64,000 nt of DNA, from positions 52,531,124 to 52,595,123 of the forward strand of contig NC_089226.1 in assembly GCF_963924675.1 (NCBI RefSeq), read 5' to 3'. This document shows, one piece after another, positions 56,516 to 64,000 of this stretch. Position numbers and translations under genes: made by a program. The notes beneath the pieces were generated by a model. It was given only the letters and a program-made list of their open reading frames with translations, was not told the origin of the DNA and did no database searches. This DNA comes from Phocoena phocoena (lineage: Eukaryota > Chordata > Mammalia > Artiodactyla > Phocoenidae). The number at the start of each line of letters is the position of its first letter. Positions within the stretch are counted from its first letter, which is position 1.

Positions 56516-57297
56516 CCTGCCGTCATGAGTTAGGAATTGTATTTAACTGGTAGTAACAGAGGTCCAGTTACAGTGGCTTAAAAATGTAAGAGTTTATTTT
56601 CGTAAATTAAAAAAAAGTTAAGATGATGCACAGTCCATAGATTGTTTTTGACCTCACAAATTTACCAGGAACACCAACTTTTCTATCTCTGTATCCCCAG
56701 TCCATAGCAAGTAGCCTTTATCCTCAAGGACACAGAGTGGTTGGTGGAGCTCCAGTCATCACATCCACATCTTAGAGAGAAAGAAGAAGCAAAAGAGGCA
56801 AAAAAAAAAATCACATTCATATCTCATTGACTATACCTATATGGGAGGTGGCTGGGATATATAATACAGTCTTTTGCTGTGATAATTGCTGCCTAGGGGG
56901 AAAAAATAAGTAGGAGGGGGTAAATTTTCTATTTAAAAGAAAGAAGAAAATGCATACAGGAGGGCAATCTCTGCCACATTGAACTCCACCTTTTGCAGCT
57001 CTGCTCAGGGTTGATCCACTTTCCAATCAACCACCACCTTCTTGACAGGAACTTCTCAAATTGCCCTTCTGCCAGAGCAGCTCTTTGCTTCTGGAGCACA
57101 TCCATTGCCTTCTGTTCAGCGCTTACTTATGTCATGCTTGCTTTACCCTTTCTTGTTCAGGCTCATTTCTGCCAGCTCCTCTGAGCTAGATCACTTTTTA
57201 TTAGTTTCTGCGTCTTCTTTTGACCTCTCTGAACCACAGGGTCTGACCACACCTCTGGCCTCTTTTAGGAACTTAGAAGTTGAGTGTCACCGATGAT
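56516..57297. other. Unassigned sequence, repeat-like texture at left
   Basis: TTACAGTGGCTTAAAAATGT at about 56568 recalls an unnamed dispersed repeat also hinted at 60361. Otherwise nothing recognised. Confidence 0.4.
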
Positions 57298-57478
57298 GCT
57301 CTTTCTTTAGTGTACATCAAAATCACCTGGAGGGCTTGTTAAAGTACAGATGGCTGGGCCCCACTCTGAGTTTCTGATTCAATAGATCTTGGTATAGGGC
57401 CTGAGAATATGCATTTCAAAAGGTTCCCAGTTGATGGTGATGTTGCTGGTCGAAATTTCGCACTTTGAGAATCTTTGC
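57298..57478 (-). mobile_element. MER5-type hAT-Charlie MITE
   Basis: ATCAAAATCACCTGGAGGGC, then CTGGGCCCCACTCTGAGTTT, then GCATTTCAAAAGGTTCCCAG and GCACTTTGAGAATC match a reversed MER5A/B. It is a non-coding short DNA transposon. Confidence 0.85.
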
Positions 57479-58062
57479 TGTAGAGGTCTTCTGCAAAGTC
57501 TTTTCCCAGGTACTTTCTTAATCCCAGGCTGGCTAGCTGTGTACCTATCTCCTTGCCCACAGTCCCCATCTTTTCCTCTTCTCTGCACTCTAACTATTTT
57601 GCTGTAAAAGCACCCCAAATAAGTTGAGATGAGCCTTGTATTATAAATGGTAAATGGGCTGATGAAAGTCAAGGACATAGTCTGGATTAATCACACTCTG
57701 TATAGCTACCCAGCCTTGTCTAGCTCAGCCTTTGCCACCACAACCTTCATGGTACCTCTCTTCGTCTCTCCTTTCTTTCCACCATGCTTAGACCGTCTCA
57801 TGCTACCGAATCCCCAGTCTGCCTGCAGAGTGTTAATTCTTTTCTGGGCATGAAAAATGCCCCTCCATTGCTAGGAGAACTGCTAACCCCACACAAATCC
57901 TACCAGTGATGTTTGTGAAATATTTCACTCGAACTAAAAGATTTTTTCCAGGCCAGTAATTATTGTCATTAACATTTAGATAAGTTGGCTCTTCCCTGCT
58001 CTGTATCACTCTGCGTTCCATTCACTCTTAATGGAGTAATAGGGGGAGGACTGAAGAATCTC
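57479..58062. other. Unassigned sequence
   Basis: No repeat or gene recognised. Confidence 0.45.
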
Positions 58063-58074
58063 AACCCAAATATT

Positions 58075-58278
58075 CTTTTTTTTTTTGCGGTACGCGGGCC
58101 TCTCACTGTTGTGGCCTCTCCCGTTGCGGAGCACAGGCTCCGGACGCGCAGGCTCAGTGGCCATGGCTCACGGGCCTAGCCGCTCCGCGGCATGTGGGAT
58201 CTTCCCGGACCGGGGCACGAACCCGCGTCCCCTGCATCGGCAGGCGGACTCTCAACCACTGCGCCACCAGGGAAGCCC
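58075..58278 (-). mobile_element. CHR-type SINE, short form
   Basis: T-rich start, GCGGTACGCGGGCCTCTCAC, CpG-rich body, ending CCACCAGGGAAGCCC. TSD AACCCAAATATT (58063-58074) and AACCCAAATGTT (58279-58290) differ by one base. The poly(T) is short, so it may be somewhat older than the copies at 6228 and 14697. Confidence 0.94.
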
Positions 58279-58290
58279 AACCCAAATGTT

Positions 58291-59094
58291 TTTTGCTAAC
58301 AAAGCCGACAACTTCATTTAGGATGGATTTTATATTCATTGCAGCTAGATTCAGCCAGAAGCTCTCCCCCCTCCCCCTCCCCCACCCCTGCCTTCCTCTT
58401 CTGGGGCCCATGGTGGTCCTGAACGTTTTGACTCCTCAGCGACCCCAGTCAAAAGAACTTTAAGTGCTGCTGCTGCTCGTGAGCAAGAATGACTCATTTG
58501 GGGGCTCCGAAACTGCATGGTTGTCCTGTGTGGCTCCTTAACTCCTCCCCCTGGGTCCATCTGCTGCGACCAGATCTGGAATCAGGGACCCCAGAGTCAA
58601 GCTTTGGGCACTCCCTTTGCTCTTAAAATAACAAACCTAAATCCCCTCCCAGACTTCTGCAACACGGAGATCTGTATACTGTGTCTACCACTTAGCATTT
58701 TTTTTCCCAAGCGGTTACCCAGTGTGTCCTTATCAGAAAGCCTAATCTAGTGGTATGCAATGGGCTTTGCAGGCAAAACGAGTTCCGATGTTATATATGT
58801 CGGGGGCAGCAGGTTGAGAAAGTGGAGAATTCAATTTGAGCTTGCAGAGTGGAGATGGCCGTGCACAAGGCTTTAGTGGCCAGCTGGCGTCACAGGGAGC
58901 AAGCAGACCCTTCAAAGGTGCTTGTGCAGCTCTTGTGGGTCTGACACTTTACAGATGCGACTGGTGCATAGGGCCACCTGCCTGTGAGCATAAAGGGCAG
59001 TCTCATTAGCTTCTAATTGCCCACAGGAGCATGGGTGACTTCATGACCCAACCCCAACTCATTTTATCCACATTACATTTTCAGTGATTCACTT
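58291..59094. other. Unassigned sequence with a C-rich tract
   Basis: CTCCCCCCTCCCCCTCCCCC lies at about 58363-58383. No CpG island, exon or repeat family is recognised. Confidence 0.45.
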
Positions 59095-59320
59095 TCTGTT
59101 TCGTATTTTGGAAGTATTCAAATCTACAAAAATAGTTGAAAATAATAGTACCTTTTTTTTTTTTAACCTAGTTTCACTAATCATGAACATTTTGACATAT
59201 TTGCTTTAAACATCTCTCTCTCTTTCTCTCTGTTTCTCTCTCTCTCCACACACTACACACACATGCACACACACACATACTTTTTTTTCTGAAAAATTGA
59301 AAGAAGTTGTAGAGTTCAAA
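59095..59320 (-). repeat. Old L1 3' UTR fragment with CT/CA tract
   Basis: CTACAAAAATAGTTGAAAAT, then TTTCACTAATCATGAACATT and TTTGACATATTTGCTTTAAA match reversed L1M 3' sequence. It runs into a (TC)n and (CA)n compound tract at 59212-59280. Confidence 0.65.
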
Positions 59321-59679
59321 TCAGGTCAACCCCTCCTCTCTTTAGAAGCCTTTACTCACTACTGAAGTCAACCACTGGCTAAAAATAAGACCCTTTTCAC
59401 AGCGTGATGTGAAATCGTTTTCCTGGCCCATGCACTCCATGGGAAGGGGCTGGAAACTGCTTCGTGGAGTTTGAGTCTTGCGTCTCTAGGCCAGTCTGAC
59501 CTTTCCTCCGCTACTTCTCCTAAACATTAGGAAGAACTCACAGAAGTCATGTCTGCTGGGATAGTGGGATGACTAAGTAATTTGTCACCCATACCAGGAC
59601 ACTTTAAATTGAATATTCAGTAAGATCATTCCTGGTTAATGGAGAAGTAAGGTCACTCTCAGGCCACAGCACCTTTTGT
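59321..59679. other. Unassigned sequence
   Basis: No repeat or gene recognised. Confidence 0.45.
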
Positions 59680-59800
59680 GGCCACAAAGCAGTAAGGTCA
59701 GGAGCCAGGAGATATGTGGGTTCAAGGTTGAACCTGACCATTTTATCAGTTTGTGGCCCTGACCACATTTCCCACCCAGGCCTTGTTTCTCCGGGCTCTT
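59680..59800 (+). repeat. MIR SINE fragment
   Basis: AGGAGCCAGGAGATATGTGG, then GGTTCAAGGTTGAACCTGAC fits the MIR 5' half. Confidence 0.65.
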
Positions 59801-59964
59801 GCAATGTTGCAAACAAAACAAAGCAAAAACATACCTGTTAACACATTTTGAACACACTAAAATGCTAAACAAATGTTAAGGAGCCTTTCCATGGAGATTC
59901 ACGCATTAGTCAGCCAAGCAGCCTGACTCTATTTTAGTTTAATATATGCTATAATGTCGAGCAC

Positions 59965-60345
59965 CGTAGTGAGGCCTTTGCCATTTTCATGGAACTCCCC
60001 TGCCCTTTCCTACCTCTTCACCGTTTTCATGCTATTTTCTCTTCTGAAATACCCTCACTCATATCTTTGCCTACAAATCGACATCCTGCTGAAATATCAC
60101 CTCCTCTAGGAAACCTTCCTGGGTTTTCTCTCACAAAGAGACTTTTCCTACTCCAAATACCCATGGTACCAATTTTCTGCTGTTGAGAAAAACAGCCTCC
60201 TGGTTACAGGTATTTTTCTGTATGAGGCATCTTTCACATGAAACTAAGTAGTACTTGACAGCAATAATCACACCAGTTTTGTCTCGCTTTATCTTTATCC
60301 CTGCCCCTACGCCATAGCCTTGCAAATACTTAGATTACAGATGTT
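59965..60345 (+). repeat. L2 LINE fragment
   Basis: CTGAAATATCACCTCCTCTA followed by GGAAACCTTCCTGGGTTTTC is the L2 'caaatgtcacctcctc...' block; the flanks continue in L2 order. Confidence 0.75.
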
Positions 60346-60700
60346 TGTCAAGTATCTCCTAGCTTTAAGTAACAGAAACCAGGCTCAAAATGGTTTAAAT
60401 CATAAGGAAATTTATTATCGTATGTAACTAGAGGGAAAAGGTAAGGAAGGCCTCTAGGGAAGGTCCACCAGGGTTTCTGCTTTGCCCTCCTCCCGTTAAA
60501 GGCCACAGACCTTGCCAACAGAAACTAGGGATGCACATTTCCTAGTTTAATTTAGCACACCCAGAAAGAGAGGGGAAACCTTTTCCCTATCCAAGGATTA
60601 TAGTCCCATCCTTCAACCAACTTGGGCCAGTTTAGCTGATCGATGCGTGTGTGGGCCAATAGCAGTTGCTAGGGGAATGCCATGCTTTTATTTATTCACT
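60346..60700 (+). repeat. Unresolved dispersed repeat
   Basis: AACAGAAACCAGGCTCAAAA, then ATAAGGAAATTTATTATCGT, then CAACTTGGGCCAGTTTAGCT and GGCCAATAGCAGTTGCTAGG. The texture is that of a common old repeat that I cannot name. Confidence 0.45.
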
Positions 60701-60779
60701 TTTTAAAAATAATGCCATGCTTTTAAAGACAGGATTGGGAAACAGTGTAGGTGGAATTACCATGGTGGATCTAGACTGC

Positions 60780-60969
60780 CAGCACTGTCCAACAGAACTT
60801 TCTGCAACGAGGAAACACTGTGTTTTTCATTGGGCAATAGAGCAGCCACTGGCCACACGTGGTTATTATGTATATGAAGCCTACAGGTACAACTGAGAAA
60901 ATAAAGATTTTATTTTAACTAATTGTAACTAATTTAAATAGCGAGTGGCTACCATATTGGACAGAGCAA
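60780..60969 (+). mobile_element. Short DNA transposon with inverted ends
   Basis: CAGCACTGTCCAACAGAACT at the left and a right end whose complement reads TTGCTCTGTCCAATATGG form imperfect inverted repeats. AGCCACTGGCCACACGTGGT lies inside. It resembles widespread non-autonomous hAT-type elements. It is AT-rich in the middle and non-coding. Confidence 0.7.
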
Positions 60970-61127
60970 GAGAGTGGTCAATATGGAGCCTGGAGCTGGG
61001 GATAGAGTCAGATTTTCTGAGTCACATGGGCTGCAGTTGGCAGAGGGGAGGTGTGAGTGAAATTTAGGCCCTGCTTGGAAAGAAGAGAGGGAAGTAAGTT
61101 CCGATTAGACAGGCAGGTCCTCTAAAC

Positions 61128-61311
61128 CAGCGGTCCCCGACCGGTTTTGTGGAAGACAATTTTTCCAGGGACTGGGGCGGGGGCGGGGGCGATGAAGAGA
61201 GGCAGATGAAGCTTCCCTCGCTCACCCACCACTCACATGCTGCTGTGCGGCCCGGGTCCTAACAGGCCGAGGATAGGTATTGGTCTGCGGCCCGGGGTTT
61301 GGGGACCCCTG
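61128..61311 (+). mobile_element. hAT-type MITE with 8-bp target duplication
   Basis: Left end CAGCGGTCCCCGACCGG and right end GTTTGGGGACCCCTG are inverted repeats. CTCTAAAC at 61120-61127 and again at 61312-61319 is a perfect 8-bp TSD, diagnostic of the hAT superfamily. Inside are GTGGAAGACAATTTTTCCAG and a CTGCTGTGCGGCCCGGGTCC block. At 184 bp it has no transposase and is a deletion derivative. Confidence 0.93.
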
Positions 61312-61324
61312 CTCTAAACCCTTG

Positions 61325-61445
61325 CTGCCCAGAGTGTAGTCCATGGACCAAAGGCATAAGCATCACCTGGCAGCTTGTTCAAAAAGCAGAATCTTAGGCC
61401 CTGTGTCAGGTAAACTGAATTGGAATCTATTCTAATAGGACTGCA
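61325..61445 (+). mobile_element. MER5-type hAT-Charlie fragment
   Basis: CCAGAGTGTAGTCCATGGAC, then AAGCATCACCTGGCAGCTTG, then AAAAGCAGAATCTTAGGCCC match MER5A in plus orientation, truncated at the right. Confidence 0.78.
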
Positions 61446-61489
61446 GTTTCTTGGTATATAACCCGTGCTTTGGCATAAAGACTTACAAT

Positions 61490-61705
61490 CTAAAGGACCT
61501 GGATTCCCAACCTGGCTCTACCATTCACAGACTGCTAGCTAGGCAACCCACTTAAGCTCCCTGAGTCCCAATTTCCCCATCTCTAAAAATGGTACATCAA
61601 AAGTTGCCTCACAGGGTCATTGTGATTATTTTCGAAATGAAATGCTGTGCATGAAATGCCTAGCACAAGCAGAGCATCTAATATACGCTCATTAAATCAT
61701 GGTTT
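61490..61705 (+). repeat. MIR SINE, nearly full length
   Basis: GGACCTGGATTCCCAACCTG, then CTCACAGGGTCATTGTGATT, then ATGCCTAGCACAAGCAGAGC are in order. Confidence 0.85.
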
Positions 61706-62514
61706 TGCTGACCTCTCTTCTAGGAGAGAGTACATCTGCTGCATGGAAAAATCTCCAGTCCTTTCCAAGACTGCACATAATAGATGTTCAATAATGTGGG
61801 TTGGAACAATACAGAATAAATGATGGATTGAATGAGTGATTAGGAAATCCAGTGCCTCGCAAATCACAGATGGGTCAATAAGTATAATAGATTATGTTAG
61901 TGAAAAATACAATTATTTCACATGTAGCATCAGGCTAATATTTGATTTTTCCATTTTGAGTTAAATAATTTCTTACCTTGATTCTTTTGCCTAGAACTTC
62001 ATTCTTAAAGGGGACAAGAAGGTACTTTTTTTTTTTTTTTTTCTACAAGATCATTCTCATTGCCAGGCTGTTAGTTTGCAAAGCATTGCACATGCCCTCT
62101 ACATGTGTGCCCCTGCCCTGGCTATCTTTGGAAGCATTTATAAAAGGAGAAGGACGCTCGTGTGTCCCCACCACACATGCAGCACTTAGCTATGTGCTAC
62201 CTGGTAGCAGCCCTCACATATCCTGAGTTTTCTCAATTAACCAGAATCACCAGAGAGATTGCTTACATTTTCAGGCATTTTGCATCATTCTCCCAAGTAG
62301 ACTGATCTTCCCAGCCCTTCTTAGCCAGACTAGGTCTCCCAGCACCTCCTCTGTCCCATCCTTGTAAGATAGATAACATTCCACTTTGCAGTTACGTGCC
62401 CTGTACCTCCTTTTTAAGCCTAGTAAGCTGAGAACTACTGTGGGTGGCCTGGGGCCTGGGGTTGGGAAAGAGAACAGATCCTGCCCCAGATGACTGGAGT
62501 TGTTCACCACCTTT
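61706..62514. other. Unassigned sequence with poly(T)
   Basis: A T-run at 62024-62042 has no SINE beside it. 61765-61860 is weakly L2-tail-like (AATGATGGATTGAATGAGTG). Open frames at 61978-62226 and 62271-62510 have no domain. Confidence 0.45.
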
Positions 62515-62675
62515 GCTGTAGACCTGAGTTATGATTTTGATCTTGGGTGACTTAGATCATCTCTGATCCCCCATGTTCTTATCTGTAAAAGGGACCAAAA
62601 CAAACAAACAATTTCACAATATGTAAAATTTAAAGCATTATAAAAGTGTAAGACACTATCTGTTTCTATTCCTTA
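62515..62675 (+). repeat. MIR SINE fragment
   Basis: GACCTGAGTTATGATTTTGA, then TGTTCTTATCTGTAAAAGGG fits MIR. Confidence 0.7.
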
Positions 62676-62689
62676 CTGTCCTATCTAGC

Positions 62690-62990
62690 ATCCACTCATT
62701 CCTACATTCACTTATTCATACACATTGATGGTCCATCTACTGTGGAGGCGATTCTGAATAATGTACCAGGGTTACAGAAATAACAAAGGGCATAGTCCCT
62801 GACCTCATGTAATTGACAATCTCAGACAAGACATAAGAAACTGTGAGCACAGAGATGGGACCAACTAAGGCAACATGAGGCAGTTAATAAATGCTTTTAT
62901 GAGGTGAGTCTTGAGAGCTGAGTAGAAATTACGCAGACAAATAAGGGTGGAAAGATTCCAGACAGGAGGAAGAGCAGTGTGTTCACAACA
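62690..62990 (-). repeat. L2 LINE fragment
   Basis: CATTCACTTATTCATACACA, then AGTCCCTGACCTCATGTAAT, then TGAGGTGAGTCTTGAGAGCT follow the reversed L2 3' end. Confidence 0.8.
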
Positions 62991-63124
62991 AATCTTACTG
63001 TTGTTTTGCTTTGTTTAAAGAGAAGTATAAAGCTTATTGCCTACTTTAAATAAAACTCAGGAAGTATAGACCTTTCACTGCAGACGAGGCTTTTTTGTCC
63101 GTAACATGGTCTATTTAGTTCACT

Positions 63125-63240
63125 TGACGACTGACGGAAGTGAAATTCAGAAAAGTGCACCAGCATCCTCAAGTTACACAGGTTGTTACTAGCGAAACTA
63201 ACCTCTACGAATACCCATTCAAGCCCTCTCTCCCTCCCAT
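63125..63240 (-). repeat. Possible MIR SINE fragment
   Basis: GTGAAATTCAGAAAAGTGCA, then CTCAAGTTACACAGGTTGTT resembles the reversed MIR core. It is diverged. Confidence 0.5.
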
Positions 63241-63780
63241 AGTGCTGTCTCTCTGACCCAGGGGCCAGGTGATGATTTAGCATTCCTAGTAACCCTGACA
63301 CGTTTGTCAGCACCAAACACAAATGAACAACCAGCACCTCTCCGCTGGACCCAGGTAATTTGCCAGTGGGGTCTGTGTATGGATGTTTGCTATGAAGGAG
63401 AATTTTAAAACTTAGATCTGGGAGTTCTTGGCATTGTCCCACCTGGCACCCTGACTCACTTAGCTTCCCAGAACTCGTAGGCTTAAGGAAAACTTAGTTA
63501 AAATCAAGTCAACAGAGAGCTCTCTGAGAAAATAACAAGACAACACAGAAGTAAATTAGGCTTTTTATCTTTCTCTCCCTTTTTGCTGTTCTGTCATCCT
63601 CAACCCAACCTTTGATTTATCTGCATAATGTATATATACATTTGAATCTGAGAAAGACATCCTGAAATCTAATTCAGTTACCACCAAAGCATCCAAAAGC
63701 TTGAAGGAATTTCAAAAGGTAACAGACAAAGATCAGCTTTAACATTATGCAGAAATCCATGGGCAGTCTTCTTTAAACAG
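63241..63780. other. Unassigned sequence
   Basis: No repeat or gene recognised. The 133-codon minus-strand frame at 63041-63442 crosses the MIR-like patch and has no domain. Confidence 0.45.
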
Positions 63781-63794
63781 AAAAGAGAGTTTAT

Positions 63795-63959
63795 CGGGAA
63801 TTCCCTGGCGGTCCAGTGGTTAGGACCCCATGCTCTCACTGCTGGGGACCTGGGTTCAATCCCTGGTTGGGGAACTAAAATCCCACAAGCCGCGGTGGTG
63901 CAGCCAGTCGATCAGTCAATCAATAAGCAACAAGGATATTTTTTTTTTAAAAAAAAGAG
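63795..63959 (+). mobile_element. CHR-1-like SINE, shorter tRNA-derived family
   Basis: AATTCCCTGGCGGTCCAGTG head, B-box-like GGGTTCAATCCC, GGGGAACTAAAATCCCACAA, then a TTTT/AAAA tail. This is a different SINE family from the other copies. An 11-bp TSD, AGAGAGTTTAT, lies at 63784-63794 and 63960-63970, within a GA-rich site that may have slipped. Confidence 0.88.
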
Positions 63960-64000
63960 AGAGAGTTTATTAAAGTTGATGGTTAAATATCTGCAGTAAT

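Noticed and set aside
62024..62042. Poly(T) as a reversed SINE tail
   Set aside because: No SINE body or TSD follows it.

Overview
This window is vertebrate nuclear DNA, almost certainly from a cetacean. The best clue is a set of tRNA-derived SINEs of the CHR type: a head reading CTTCCCTGGTGGCGCAGTGG, a CpG-rich body and a poly(A) tail. This family is characteristic of whales, dolphins and hippos, and the copies here sit in near-perfect target-site duplications (TSDs). The L1 elements match cetartiodactyl L1s, and the background is old mammalian MIR, L2, MER5, hAT and MaLR sequence. All names come from recognising consensus sequence by eye; no search was run. Boundaries of old repeats are good to roughly 10-30 bases. 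Boundaries set by TSDs are exact to a few bases.

No exon, tRNA, rRNA, CRISPR array or bacterial-type gene was found. Every longer open frame I examined is either part of a transposable element or low-complexity or shadow sequence. The region is best read as a gene desert or the inside of a large intron.

Layout. 1-3 kb: a minus-strand L1 with an internal deletion, carrying a CHR SINE. 3-15 kb: MIR and L2 relics, two CHR SINEs in opposite orientation (5.9-6.4 kb), a fossil hAT-Charlie transposon with transposase remnants (7.8-9.3 kb), a MaLR-type solo LTR, a long (TA)n and a Tigger-like DNA element. 15-31 kb: an old L1 split by a SINE, then a dense field of MIR and L2 relics. 31.8-42.8 kb: an 11-kb nest of L1s. 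An ancient L1M copy has been split by a 5'-inverted (twin-primed) L1, a young 5'-truncated L1 with 628 open codons of ORF2, a short minus-strand L1 and the 5' half of another L1. 43-64 kb: L2 and MIR relics, including an L2 of about 1.3 kb, an old L1 3' region, a second MaLR-type LTR, MER5 fragments, two short terminal-inverted-repeat elements (one with an 8-bp TSD), one more CHR SINE and a shorter CHR-1-like SINE at the right edge.

The elements do not form a pathway. Together they record successive insertions: MIR, L2, MER5 and hAT first, then L1M and MaLR, then lineage L1s, then CHR SINEs. I see no undescribed functional system. The most informative observations are the nested L1 cluster, the twin-primed L1, the open ORF2 fragment, the TSD-flanked SINEs and a few recent tandem duplications.
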